Assembly (NCBI GenBank): GCA_028278345.1
Contig: JANQEL010000020.1
Location: forward strand, 1 to 62,033
DNA length: 62,033 nt
DNA from: Myxococcota bacterium
Lineage (GTDB): Bacteria; Myxococcota_A; UBA9160; UBA4427
Reading direction: 5' to 3'
Positions 8,499 to 20,071 of the stretch are shown in pieces (position 1 is the first letter of the stretch; the number at the start of each line of letters is the position of its first letter). Under the pieces are notes generated by a model. The model was not told the origin of the DNA, did no database searches, and was given only the letters and a program-made list of their open reading frames with translations. The translations under genes were made by a program, and so were the position numbers.

Positions 8499-9857
8499 CT
8501 AGAAGTCCTCGGCGCCCTCATCGGCGGCTGCGCGTCGCGCGCGAAAGCGTCGCAGCCGCTCGGCGATGTCGGCCTCGGCCCCGCGTTCGGTGGGTTCGTA
8601 GAAGCGTTCGTGGGTGAGGCGTTCGGGCAGGTTGTGGGCTTCGACGATCGCGTCGGGTTCGTCGTGGGCGTAGCGGTATCCCTCGCCATAACCGAGATCG
8701 CCCATCAGCTTCGTCACCGCGTTGCGCAGGTGCATTGGGACCGGGGGCGAGCCCGTCTGTTCGACGCACTCCATCGCGCGACCGAGGGCGCGATACGCGG
8801 CGTTGCTGCGCGGCGCACACGCCAGATACGTGGTCGCCTGGGCCAGCGGGATGCGGGCTTCGGGCATGCCGAGTCGATCGACGGCCTGGTAGGTCGCGTT
8901 TGCCAGGGGAAGGGCGGCGGGGTCGGCGTTGCCGATGTCTTCACTGGCGAAGATCAGAAGCCTTCGCGCGATGAAGAGCGGGTCTTCGCCGGCGGCGATC
9001 ATGCGCGCGAGGTAGTAGACGGCCGCATCGGGATCGCTCGCGCGCATGCTCTTGATGAAGGCGCTCGCGACGTTGTAGTGCTCCTCGCGATCGCGGTCGT
9101 GGATCAAGACGCGCCGCCCGGCGACCTCGCGCACGGTTTCGGCCGAGACGGCCGCTGCCGGGTTCGCTCCACTTCGATGGGCGGCCACCGTCGCTTCGAG
9201 GATCCCGAGGGCGCGCCGTGCATCGCCGTCCGAGGCCGTCGCGATTGCGGGCAGGGTATCGGCGTCGTACGAGAGCCCGAACTTGCCGAGCCCGCGGTCG
9301 ACGTCGTTGCAGGCCCGTTCGAGCAGGACGAGCAGCGTCTCCTCGCTGAGGGGCGAGAGGGTGACGACGCGACAGCGCGAGAGCAGGGGTGCGTTGACGG
9401 TGAACGAGGGGTTCTCGGTCGTGGCACCCAACAACGTCACCGTACCGGCCTCGACGTGGGGTAGCAGCACGTCCTGTTGTGCGCGGTTCAAGCGATGGAT
9501 CTCGTCGATGAAGAGCAGGGTGCGCAACGTGGTGCGACGCGCGCTCTCGACGGCGGCCCGGATCTCCTTCACACCGGCCAGCACGGCCGAGAGCGGCTCG
9601 ATCCGCGTGTCCGGCGTTTCGGCAAGCAGCCACGCCAGGGTGGTCTTTCCCGAACCCGGTGGTCCCCAGAGAATCAGCGACGGCAGTTCGCCGGCTTCGA
9701 CCATGCCGCGCAGTGCACTGCCCGGCCCCACGACATCTTCCTGCCCGATCATCTCGTCGAAGTTTCGCGGCCGCATCCGGTCGGCGAGGGGTGCCCGCGC
9801 GTCCACCTTGCGGGTGGGACGATCGGGGAAGAGTTCGAGGGAGTGTTCGTCGGGCAT
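8499..9857 (-). CDS. rarA: Replication-associated recombination protein A (AAA+ ATPase)
   Basis: 452 residues, the normal length for RarA/MgsA. The N-terminal block MRPRNFDEMIGQ is typical. Walker A is GPPGSGKTT, Walker B is LLFIDEIHR, and GATTENPSF is the family's sensor 1 region. The C-terminal part has the lid and tetramerisation helices with SDPDAAVYYLARM and SEDIGNADP. The protein acts at stalled replication forks together with SSB. The ATG at 9857 was chosen because upstream sequence in frame is not RarA-like and runs into the divergent nadK promoter region. Confidence 0.95.
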   Translation of the reverse strand: MPDEHSLELFPDRPTRKVDARAPLADRMRPRNFDEMIGQEDVVGPGSALRGMVEAGELPSLILWGPPGSGKTTLAWLLAETPDTRIEPLSAVLAGVKEIRAAVESARRTTLRTLLFIDEIHRLNRAQQDVLLPHVEAGTVTLLGATTENPSFTVNAPLLSRCRVVTLSPLSEETLLVLLERACNDVDRGLGKFGLSYDADTLPAIATASDGDARRALGILEATVAAHRSGANPAAAVSAETVREVAGRRVLIHDRDREEHYNVASAFIKSMRASDPDAAVYYLARMIAAGEDPLFIARRLLIFASEDIGNADPAALPLANATYQAVDRLGMPEARIPLAQATTYLACAPRSNAAYRALGRAMECVEQTGSPPVPMHLRNAVTKLMGDLGYGEGYRYAHDEPDAIVEAHNLPERLTHERFYEPTERGAEADIAERLRRFRARRAAADEGAEDF

Positions 9858-9981
9858 CCCCGTCAAGGTAGCGCCGGGGGGTGGAGAGCGGCGCCGGCTG
9901 CGCGCCCTTGTTCGCGCGCGTGGCAAGTGGGATGATTGCGCGGTCCAGCCCAGATGGGGCCGAACGGGGGTGAAGTCGATC

Positions 9982-10836
9982 ATGCGCATCGGGGTCTGCC
10001 TGAAGCCCGAACAGCCCGACGCCAAGGAAGTCGTCGGAAGGCTGATCGGCTGGGCGCAGCAGCACGACGTCGAGGTGGTGGTCGACGCGGAGACCGCGGC
10101 CGACGTCGAGGCGCCCTCTGCCGAGCGCGAGGACCTCTGCGCTGGAGCCGATCTCGTGGTCGCGATCGGCGGTGATGGCACGCTGCTTTCGGTCGCCCGT
10201 TCGTGTGGAACCCGTTCGGTGCCGATCCTCGGCGTGAATCTCGGCACCCTCGGCTTCCTCACCGAGATCAAACGCGACGAAATGGAGAGCGCCCTCGATC
10301 GCTTCCGCGAGGGCACGATCGAGATCGAATCGCGCATGCGCCTCGACATCGAAGTGCACCGCGAAGAAGAGACGGTCGGGCGCTACCTCGCGCTGAACGA
10401 CGTCGTGATCACGCGCACCGCACTCTCGCGCATGGTCGACCTGCAGACCTTCGCCGATGGGCTCGAGGTGACCACCTACCACGGCGACGGCTTGATCATC
10501 TCGACGCCGACGGGCTCGACCGCCTACTCGCTCTCGGCCGCAGGGCCTATCGTCTTGCCCCTGCTCGAAGCCTTCCTGCTCACGCCGATCTGTCCCCACG
10601 CCCTGAACCAGCGCCCGATCGTCCTGCCGCACCAGACCGAGGTCGAAGTGCGCGTCTCGCTGATGCCCGGCGCCGAAGCCGCGACCCTCACGGTCGACGG
10701 ACAGGAGGGGCTCGAACTCGGCGCGCGCGATCGCGTGGTGGTACGCCGCTCGCCGCACGACGCGCAGATCGTGACCTCTCCCTTCCGCAACCGCTTCGAG
10801 ATCCTCCACACCAAGCTCAACTGGGGCGAGCGTTGA
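9982..10836 (+). CDS. nadK: NAD kinase
   Basis: 284 residues. It phosphorylates NAD to NADP. Seen are the GGDGT motif (AIGGDGTLLS), the ligand loop LGVNLGTLGFLTE, the conserved NDVVI, and the TPTGSTAYSLSAAGPI block that binds the nucleotide. The ATG at 9982 fits the family N-terminus (MRIGV). The stop overlaps the TTG start of recN by four bases, giving a translationally coupled pair that is a common arrangement across bacteria. Confidence 0.96.
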   Translation: MRIGVCLKPEQPDAKEVVGRLIGWAQQHDVEVVVDAETAADVEAPSAEREDLCAGADLVVAIGGDGTLLSVARSCGTRSVPILGVNLGTLGFLTEIKRDEMESALDRFREGTIEIESRMRLDIEVHREEETVGRYLALNDVVITRTALSRMVDLQTFADGLEVTTYHGDGLIISTPTGSTAYSLSAAGPIVLPLLEAFLLTPICPHALNQRPIVLPHQTEVEVRVSLMPGAEAATLTVDGQEGLELGARDRVVVRRSPHDAQIVTSPFRNRFEILHTKLNWGER

Positions 10837-12542
10837 TCGAGAGCCTGCGCATCGACGAGATCAAGATCGTCGAATCGGCCGAGCTCGAATTCGGTCCCGG
10901 CCTGAACGTCTTGACGGGAGAGACCGGCGCGGGCAAGTCGATCATCCTCGGCGCCCTCGAGATGCTCGCGGGCGCGCGCGGTTCGGCCGACATCCCGCGC
11001 AAGGGGGCCGACGTTGGCACCGTGGAAGCGGTGTTCCGCACCGACGGCTTGCCGGGCTTCGAAGCGGAACTCGTGGAGCGCGGTTTCCGCGACGACGAAG
11101 AAGAGGGCGATCACGAGCTCGTCGTGCACCGCACCCTGAACAAGAGTGGGCGAAGCCGCGCGCGCGTGGCCGGACAGCTCGTTCCCATCGCGACCCTTGC
11201 GGAGGTCTTCGCCGACCGCATCGAGATCTCGAGCCAACACAGCTCTCAGGCGCTGCTTCGCCCGGAGAGCCACGGTCGCTACCTCGACGCTTCGGGCGAC
11301 CTGCTGGGCCTGCGCGCCGAAGTCGAGGGCGGTGTGGCGCGTCTACGCGAGATCGACGCCGAACTCGCTGCGCTGCGCGCCGAACGCGAAGACCGCGAAC
11401 GCCAGCGCGACGTCCTCGCCTTCCAACTCGAAGAGATCGACGCCGTGGCACCCAACGCCGACGAGTGGCGCGAACTCGAGGGTGAACACGGTCGCCTCGC
11501 CCACGCGGGGCAGCTGCGCGAAGAGGGCGCCGCGATCGTGCACGCCCTCGAAGGCGATAGCGCCGGCAGCGATGGCGGTGCGATCGATCGCATCGCCAGC
11601 GCACTGCGCACGGCCGAAGGCATCGAGAAGCTCGATCCGCAGCTGGGCTCGCTGGTGGAACGCCTGCGCGCCCTCGACCTCGAGCTGCGCGACGTTGCAC
11701 GCGATTTCGAGCGTCACGCCGACAACGTCGAGACCGACCCCGCGCGTCTCGCTGCGGTCGAAGAACGCGTGGCCCAGGTCGAGAAGCTGCGCCGCAAGTA
11801 CGGTCAATCGATCGAAGAGATCCTCGAGTTCCGCGAGCAGACGGCCTCGCAGTTGGCGGGCATCGAAGGCGCGAGCGATCGCGAGGAAGGCCTCGCCCGC
11901 GAACGCGAGACGGTCGAAGCCAGAGTCGCGCGCGACGCGAAGAAGCTCTCGAAGGGAAGGGCGAAGGCCGCGAAGGCCCTGTGCGACGAAGTACAGCGTT
12001 CGCTCGGGGCCCTCGACATGAAGGGCGCCCACTTCGAAGTCGATCTCTCTGCGGCACCCACGCCCCAGGGCCTGCCCTGCGGCTCCGCGGGCCTCGAAGC
12101 ACCGGAATTCAAATTCTCGGCAAACAAAAAAGAGGTGCCGGCTCCGCTCCAGAAGGTGGCCTCCGGGGGTGAACTCTCTCGGGTGTTTCTGGCGATCAAG
12201 AACGCGCTTCGCCGCGAGGGCCGCGGCATGGTTCTCGTCTTCGACGAAGTGGACGCCGGGATCGGCGGTCGCGCCGCCGGGCGCGTCGGGCAGGCCCTCG
12301 CCGAGCTGGCCGCTCACCACCAGGTGCTGTGCATCACCCACCTGCCGCAGATCGCGGCCTTCGCGGATGTGCACTTTCGGGTCGAAAAGAGTGAAAAAGC
12401 TGGGCGGGTCCAGGCCCATGTCGAGCGCCTCGACGACAAGGAACGGGTCGAGGAAATCGCCCGCATGGCGGGAGGCGAGGAGGTCACGGCCTCGACCCGC
12501 CGACATGCACGCGAGTTGCTGAAGCGAAAAACCCTCGGCTGA
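10833..12542 (+). CDS. recN: DNA repair protein RecN (SMC-like ATPase)
   Basis: 569 residues, the usual RecN length. The N-terminal ATPase half has LRIDEIKIVESAELEF and the Walker A GETGAGKS. The middle is a long coiled coil. The C-terminal half has the signature VASGGELSRVFLAIK, the Walker B VLVFDEVDAGIGG, and the D-loop/H-loop region LCITHLPQIAAFAD. RecN acts in double-strand break repair. The TTG start inside the nadK stop (TTGA) gives the expected N-terminus with no extra residues. Confidence 0.96.
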   Translation: MIESLRIDEIKIVESAELEFGPGLNVLTGETGAGKSIILGALEMLAGARGSADIPRKGADVGTVEAVFRTDGLPGFEAELVERGFRDDEEEGDHELVVHRTLNKSGRSRARVAGQLVPIATLAEVFADRIEISSQHSSQALLRPESHGRYLDASGDLLGLRAEVEGGVARLREIDAELAALRAEREDRERQRDVLAFQLEEIDAVAPNADEWRELEGEHGRLAHAGQLREEGAAIVHALEGDSAGSDGGAIDRIASALRTAEGIEKLDPQLGSLVERLRALDLELRDVARDFERHADNVETDPARLAAVEERVAQVEKLRRKYGQSIEEILEFREQTASQLAGIEGASDREEGLARERETVEARVARDAKKLSKGRAKAAKALCDEVQRSLGALDMKGAHFEVDLSAAPTPQGLPCGSAGLEAPEFKFSANKKEVPAPLQKVASGGELSRVFLAIKNALRREGRGMVLVFDEVDAGIGGRAAGRVGQALAELAAHHQVLCITHLPQIAAFADVHFRVEKSEKAGRVQAHVERLDDKERVEEIARMAGGEEVTASTRRHARELLKRKTLG

Positions 12543-12660
12543 ACCCCGCCGGGCCCTGGGCGTTTCCTCGGGGTGCAACTGGCCGGAAGAAGGGTTCAAG
12601 GTCGCCCCATCCGTTCCGATGAAGTCTCTTGAGTCGCGGGCCGCCTGCGCCCGGGATTCG

Positions 12661-12676
12661 TGTGACACGGGTCACA
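12661..12676. promoter_or_regulatory. CRP/FNR-type operator candidate
   Basis: The sequence TGTGACACGGGTCACA is a perfect inverted repeat fitting TGTGA-N6-TCACA, the consensus of E. coli CRP-type sites. It lies 22 bases upstream of the FHA gene start, where it could overlap the promoter. No binding protein is encoded in the window, so this rests on the match alone. Confidence 0.4.
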
Positions 12677-12698
12677 TGCGCTCACACGCGAGGGGGCG

Positions 12699-13031
12699 AT
12701 GGGTTCTAACGAGAAAGTCCCGGTACCGGCCGGCGGCTCGATCCAGATCCAATCCGGCTTCTACGAGGGGCTCGAAGTGCTTCTCGATCGGGATTGGCTC
12801 GTGATCGGGCGCGGACGCGGGGCCGACATGGTGCTCGCCGAGGCGACGATCTCGCGCGCTCATGCGGCCATCGGATACGACGGCGACATCGGCGGCTTCT
12901 TCGTCCAGGACCTCGGCAGCACGAACGGCACCCTCGTCAATGGAGCCAAGACCGAAAGACAGACCTTGAAGAGCGGAGACGAAGTCCGCATGGGCCGGCT
13001 GATCATCGGTGTGACACTGCCGGCGGCGTAG
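12699..13031 (+). CDS. Small FHA domain protein
   Basis: 110 residues forming essentially one forkhead-associated domain. The core motifs GRGRGADMVL, SRAHA and STNGTLVNG are all present. FHA domains bind phosphothreonine, so the protein is likely a reader for a Ser/Thr kinase that lies outside this window. The ATG at 12699 leaves a short extension before the domain. A CRP-like palindrome sits just upstream, and the M23 peptidase gene follows after 45 bases on the same strand. Confidence 0.88.
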   Translation: MGSNEKVPVPAGGSIQIQSGFYEGLEVLLDRDWLVIGRGRGADMVLAEATISRAHAAIGYDGDIGGFFVQDLGSTNGTLVNGAKTERQTLKSGDEVRMGRLIIGVTLPAA

Positions 13032-13076
13032 GACCCGAACGTTCAGATCGAGAAGGAAGGGCGGAGATCCAACCCC

Positions 13077-14114
13077 ATGAAACTCAACAAGCACTACACG
13101 TTGATTCTGGTCGGCGACGAGACATCGCCGGTCCGCCGAATCCAGGTGAGCCGCGAGCGCATCCAGCAGGGCCTCTATGCCCTTGGCGCCGCAGTGCTCC
13201 TGTGTGCGTTCTTGAGCTTCGACTACTACAGGGCCAAGGTCGACAACGCTGAACTCGATGGGCTGCGCGTGACGACCGCGGAACAGACCGCGGAGATGGA
13301 ACGCGTCGAGACCGCCCTCGAGGAAATGACGGGCGAAATGAAGAAGGTGCGCGAACTCGAGCGCAAGGTTCGCATCATCGCCAACCTGCCCGGCGCGAGT
13401 AACGTGGGCGGCAGCGACATCACCGAACTCGTCCCCGATGGCGCAGTCGATCCCAACGCGGCGGACGACGAACTCCAGACGCCGGTAGGGGTTCCGCAGC
13501 CGGCCGACGGCCAGGGCGGCGGTGGCATGATCGGCATCCCCGACGACATCGTCCCGACCCGCGCGGGCGGTGGCCCGGTGGACGATGGGTTCGTGAGCGA
13601 GAAGGCCCGCAAGATGCGCGGCCTCGGCGAGCTCGCGAAGGCGATCGCCGTGCGCGCCGAACTCCAGTCGAGCAGCCTCGACGAACTCGTGCTGCAGCTC
13701 GACGACAAGCACACCAAGCTCTCCGCGATGCCGTCGATCTGGCCCACCAAGGGCTGGCTCACCTCGCGCTTCGGTCCCCGCATCTCGCCCTTCACCGGAA
13801 GGCGTCAGCATCACGCGGGCATCGACATCGCGGCCGCGACGGGCACCGACATCGTGGCCCCCGCGGCGGGCCGCGTGGTCTTCGTCGGCAAGAAGGGACC
13901 GCTCGGCAAGACCGTGGTGCTCGACCACGGTTTCGGCGTGCGCACCCTCTACGGCCACAACGAAGACATCTACGTGAAGATCGGCCAGGAGCTCGAACGC
14001 GGCGAGGTGCTCGCCAGCGTCGGCAATACGGGCCGCAGCACCGGCCCGCACCTCCACTACGTCGTCGAAGTGAACGGGAAGGCCCGAAACCCCCTCGATT
14101 ACATCTTCGACTAG
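13077..14114 (+). CDS. M23-family (LytM-type) metallopeptidase, membrane anchored
   Basis: 345 residues. One N-terminal membrane segment (about residues 35-52) is followed by a coiled-coil region and a Gly/Pro-rich spacer. The C-terminal M23 domain starts at about residue 220. The zinc ligands are present: HHAGIDIA supplies the first His and Asp, and GPHLHYVV supplies the HxH. SRFGPRISPFTG and VVLDHGFGVRTLYGH are typical. The enzyme should cut peptidoglycan cross-bridges or activate other hydrolases in the periplasm. The ATG at 13077 follows AAGGAAGGGCGGAG. Confidence 0.92.
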   Translation: MKLNKHYTLILVGDETSPVRRIQVSRERIQQGLYALGAAVLLCAFLSFDYYRAKVDNAELDGLRVTTAEQTAEMERVETALEEMTGEMKKVRELERKVRIIANLPGASNVGGSDITELVPDGAVDPNAADDELQTPVGVPQPADGQGGGGMIGIPDDIVPTRAGGGPVDDGFVSEKARKMRGLGELAKAIAVRAELQSSSLDELVLQLDDKHTKLSAMPSIWPTKGWLTSRFGPRISPFTGRRQHHAGIDIAAATGTDIVAPAAGRVVFVGKKGPLGKTVVLDHGFGVRTLYGHNEDIYVKIGQELERGEVLASVGNTGRSTGPHLHYVVEVNGKARNPLDYIFD

Positions 14115-14116
14115 AA

Positions 14117-14135
14117 GCCGGATCGGTGATCCGGC
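14117..14135. repeat. Perfect hairpin downstream of the M23 gene
   Basis: GCCGGATC and GATCCGGC form an 8-bp perfect stem with a 3-base loop, three bases after the stop codon. No T tract follows, so it is not a canonical intrinsic terminator. It may slow RNA decay or aid Rho-dependent ending. Confidence 0.4.
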
Positions 14136-14201
14136 ATCTGGACAAAGCACGGACGGCGAATAGGCTGCCGTCCACGCGTGGGAACGCCCTACGCGCGCGT
14201 T

Positions 14202-14230
14202 TTGACAGGCCAGAGGGCCTCTGCCACGAT
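14202..14230 (+). promoter_or_regulatory. Candidate sigma-70 promoter for secA
   Basis: A perfect TTGACA (14202-14207) is followed after 17 bases by CACGAT, a weak -10. It lies about 50 bases upstream of the secA start codon, in a gap with no other function. Confidence 0.4.
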
Positions 14231-14280
14231 CCGGTCCCCCTCTGTACCCGCGTCCCCCGCGCCATGGAAGCGACCCGCGC

Positions 14281-17010
<2,730 letters not shown>

Positions 17011-17027
17011 GCGGCGTAACCTTTCGC

Positions 17028-17627
17028 ATGTCGACGCGTATACAGGGCATGACAACGATCCGTGCCTTGCTCGTCGCGACCGCTCTCCTGATCTCAGCCC
17101 CCGTATGGGCCGCGGAAGCGGTCTTTGCCGGTGGCTGCTTCTGGTGCGTCGAAGCGCTCTTCCAGGAGACCGAGGGCGTGAGCGACGCGGTTTCCGGGTT
17201 CACCGGTGGAAGTCACCCGAACCCGACGTACTCCGGGCGCCACGACGGCCACTACGAGGCCGTGAGGGTCACTTACGACCCGAAGGTGGTGACCTATCAA
17301 CAATTGCTAGACCTCTTCTGGGTCAACATCGACCCCTTCGATGCGCGCGGTCAGTTCTGCGACAAGGGGCCGAGTTATCGCAGCGCGATCTTCGTTGCGG
17401 GTGACGCCCAGCGGGCCGCAGCCGAAGCGTCGAAGGCCCGCGTCGTGGCCGAGTTCGCGAAGCAAGCGGTCGTGACGGAGATCCTACCGACGGCGAAGTT
17501 CTTTCCGGTCGAGGCCTACCATCAGGACTATTACCAGAAGAACCCGATCCGTTACCGCTTCTACCGCAGCGGCTGCGGACGCGATCGTCGGTTGCAGGAG
17601 ATCTGGGGCGACCGCGCGCGCCACTGA
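17028..17627 (+). CDS. msrA: Exported peptide-methionine (S)-S-oxide reductase MsrA
   Basis: 199 residues. The catalytic motif GGCFWCVEALF is intact, with the nucleophilic cysteine in GCFWC, and VSGFTGG, AVRVTYDP and FWVNIDP are family blocks. A hydrophobic N-terminus ending in PVWAAEA looks like a cleavable Sec signal, so this MsrA likely repairs oxidised methionine in the periplasm; many MsrA enzymes are cytosolic. Two ATG codons are possible, 17028 and 17049; the second gives a more compact signal peptide. It begins 17 bases after secA, perhaps in the same transcript. Confidence 0.93.
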   Translation: MSTRIQGMTTIRALLVATALLISAPVWAAEAVFAGGCFWCVEALFQETEGVSDAVSGFTGGSHPNPTYSGRHDGHYEAVRVTYDPKVVTYQQLLDLFWVNIDPFDARGQFCDKGPSYRSAIFVAGDAQRAAAEASKARVVAEFAKQAVVTEILPTAKFFPVEAYHQDYYQKNPIRYRFYRSGCGRDRRLQEIWGDRARH

Positions 17628-17635
17628 CCCTGCGG

Positions 17636-18517
17636 TTAGCGACTCGGTCGCTTCTCGCCCACCACCGAAACCCGCTCGCCGCGCCGCGTGTGGGGATAGT
17701 AATCCCAGACCGCGTGATGCTGGGTGCAACGGTTGTCCCAGAAGGTGAGGGTGCCGGGCTCCCAGGTCACACGACAGTGAAGCCTCGGTGTCGAGGCGAT
17801 GTGCCGGTAGAGCATCTCGAGGATTGCGCGACTCTCGATGGGTGTGAGACCGACGATGTGTGATGTGAAGCCGCTGTTGACGTACAGGATCTTGCGGCCG
17901 GTATCGGGATGTCGGATCACCACCGGGTGGCGATTGCGGGGGTAGCCCCCTTCCGGCGGTGTCGAGCGATAGGCGCCCACGTAGGGGATCGCGCCGTCGT
18001 GCACCGCTTCGAGGGGTTCGAGCATCTGCTTCACTGGATCCGACAGCAGTTCCCAGGCCAGGGCCATGTCGGCGTAGAGGGTGTCGCCGCCGCCGTTCGG
18101 TGGCACTTCGCTCACGTAGAGCATCGAACCGAAGGGCGGGATCTCGTCGCAGGTCACGTCGGTGTGCCAGCCGTCGCCGGCGGTGTAGGCCGCGTCGGCG
18201 GTGGTCACGACCGGAAGGATCTCGGGATCGCTCCCGCGATGTCCCCCCTTGTGCATGGGGTGCGTGTGGAGCTTGCCGAAGCGCCGACCGAAGGCCTTGT
18301 GCTGTTCGCGCGTGAGTTCCTGATCGCGAATCACCAGCACCATCCAGTCCTGGAACGCCTGGCGGAGTTCGAGGTCTTCTTCGTCACTGAGGGGCCGCGA
18401 GACGTCGAGGCCGCGGATCTCGGCACCGATGTGGGGCGTGAGCGGGGTGAGTTCGAAACTCTCGTACTGCGTTCGGTACTCCGGTGCGCTCGTGCGGTCC
18501 TTCGTGCTGTTGAGCAT
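17636..18517 (-). CDS. TauD/TfdA-family 2-oxoglutarate-dependent dioxygenase
   Basis: 293 residues. The Fe(II) facial triad can be seen: HTDVT supplies His and Asp, and CTQHHAVWDY the distal His. An arginine in HTRRGERVSV binds 2-oxoglutarate. LTPHIGAEIRGLD and MVLVIRDQELT are typical of taurine and alpha-ketoglutarate-dependent dioxygenases. The substrate cannot be assigned; no sulfonate transport gene is adjacent. The ATG at 18517 is preceded by a GGGAGC stretch. It is transcribed divergently from argJ, with 94 bases between the start codons, and converges on msrA. Confidence 0.9.
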   Translation of the reverse strand: MLNSTKDRTSAPEYRTQYESFELTPLTPHIGAEIRGLDVSRPLSDEEDLELRQAFQDWMVLVIRDQELTREQHKAFGRRFGKLHTHPMHKGGHRGSDPEILPVVTTADAAYTAGDGWHTDVTCDEIPPFGSMLYVSEVPPNGGGDTLYADMALAWELLSDPVKQMLEPLEAVHDGAIPYVGAYRSTPPEGGYPRNRHPVVIRHPDTGRKILYVNSGFTSHIVGLTPIESRAILEMLYRHIASTPRLHCRVTWEPGTLTFWDNRCTQHHAVWDYYPHTRRGERVSVVGEKRPSR

Positions 18518-18611
18518 GGCCGGGCTCCCGTGCTTCGATCGATGGGAGGAATGGTCGCACGCCGCCACGCCGAGTGCTTCAACGCGAGCCGCTTCGCTAT
18601 ACCTGCCCGAC

Positions 18612-19829
18612 ATGACAGCGAGGTCACCTCATCCCGCGCCGCTTCGCGTGCCCGGTTTTCGCTATGCGGGCGTCCACTGCGGCGTGAAGGCGCAGCGCGG
18701 TGAACTCGATCTCGCCCTGATCGAGAGCGAGGTGCCGGCAACGGCGGCGGCGGTCTTCACGCGCTCGACGGTGGTGGGTGCGCCGGTCGAGTGGTCACGC
18801 CAATGCGCGAAGGCCGGCAAGGCCCGCGCGATCGTGGCGAACAGCGGCTGTTCGAACGTGGCGATGGGCGCGCGCGGACGGCGCGATGCCGAAGCGATGG
18901 CGGCCGCGACCGCGAAGACCCTCGGCTGCAAGGCGAAGGAGGTGTTCGTCGCCTCGACGGGGGTGATCGGCGAACCCCTTCCCATGGCAAAGATTCGCGC
19001 CGGGATCCGCAGCGCCTCCCAGGGCCTCGACTCGGGCGGCCTGCGCGATGCCGGCGAAGCGATCCGCACCACCGACACGTTCGCGAAGCTCGCCAGCGAG
19101 CGGGCGATCGTCGGACGCAAGAACGTGCGCATCGCGGGCATCGCCAAGGGCTCGGGAATGATCGAACCCGACATGGCCACCATGTTGTCCTTTCTGGTGA
19201 CCGACGTGGCGGCCACCCCGACCTATCTGCGCGGCGCGCTCAAGCGCGTGGCGGACCAGACCTTCAATCGCGTGACCGTCGACGGCGAGGGTTCGACGAG
19301 CGATAGCGTGATCCTGCTCGCGAACGGCTACGCGGAGAACGCCGTGCTGCGCACGCCGAAGAGCCCGGGGGCGAAGCGCTTCGAGGCCGCGCTCTTCGAC
19401 GTCGCCGAAGAACTGGCGCGCATGCTCGCGCGCGACGGCGAGGGCGCGACCAAGCTGGTCACGATCGACGTGACCGGTGCGGCGAACCCGGCCGAGGCCG
19501 AAAGAGCGGCGCGACGCATCGCGAACTCGATGCTGGTGAAGACCGCGATCTTCGGCCGCGATCCGAATTGGGGCCGCATCCTCCAGACGATCGGAGCGGG
19601 GCGCATCCGTCTCGCGCTGCCGCGGGTCGAGGTGAAGCTCTGCGGCGTTCCCGTCTTCAAGGGGGGCGCCTCGGCGGGAGCCGCCGCCCGCAAGCGCGCC
19701 GAGAAGGGGCTCACGCAGGACGAGGTCGAGATCGCCGTCCACCTCGGCGCGGGGCGCTCGAAGGCGCGCATATGGACCTGCGACCTCAGCTACGACTACG
19801 TCCGCATCAACGCCGAATACACGACGTAG
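18612..19829 (+). CDS. argJ: Glutamate N-acetyltransferase / amino-acid acetyltransferase ArgJ
   Basis: 405 residues. ArgJ transfers acetyl groups from acetylornithine to glutamate, making arginine synthesis cyclic. The self-cleavage site is visible as VASTGVIGEPLPM; the threonine after the serine becomes the N-terminal nucleophile of the beta chain. VDGEGSTSDSV and FGRDPNWGRI are conserved in the family, and the C-terminus ends in NAEYTT. It stands alone here; another arginine gene, argC, is about 18 kb downstream. Confidence 0.96.
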   Translation: MTARSPHPAPLRVPGFRYAGVHCGVKAQRGELDLALIESEVPATAAAVFTRSTVVGAPVEWSRQCAKAGKARAIVANSGCSNVAMGARGRRDAEAMAAATAKTLGCKAKEVFVASTGVIGEPLPMAKIRAGIRSASQGLDSGGLRDAGEAIRTTDTFAKLASERAIVGRKNVRIAGIAKGSGMIEPDMATMLSFLVTDVAATPTYLRGALKRVADQTFNRVTVDGEGSTSDSVILLANGYAENAVLRTPKSPGAKRFEAALFDVAEELARMLARDGEGATKLVTIDVTGAANPAEAERAARRIANSMLVKTAIFGRDPNWGRILQTIGAGRIRLALPRVEVKLCGVPVFKGGASAGAAARKRAEKGLTQDEVEIAVHLGAGRSKARIWTCDLSYDYVRINAEYTT

Positions 19830-20071
19830 GCGGGAAATCGCGTATCGAAACGCGGCCGGGGCCCGGCGGCCGGCGTCCCATCGATTTCGAAAATTCTCGT
19901 GGTATTTCGACCCTTTGGAAGGGGGCACGCCGGCGGCTGAGACGCTAAGCTGCCGCGCGCTCAAAAACACACGTCCGACGCCGCCCCTGCGGTGCCCGGG
20001 TTCCACGCGACCCCGGGTTGGGGGTTCCGCGGCCAGTCGGGCGGAGGCACAACCGCACAAGGAGAACTGCA
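19830..20071 (+). other. Leader and promoter region of the rpsB operon
   Basis: 242 bases between argJ and rpsB. It has GC-rich inverted segments near the start and an A/T-richer stretch around 19890-19910. The only clear signal is the AAGGAG ribosome-binding site just before the rpsB ATG. I could not assign -35/-10 boxes or a known rpsB leader RNA with confidence. Confidence 0.4.
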
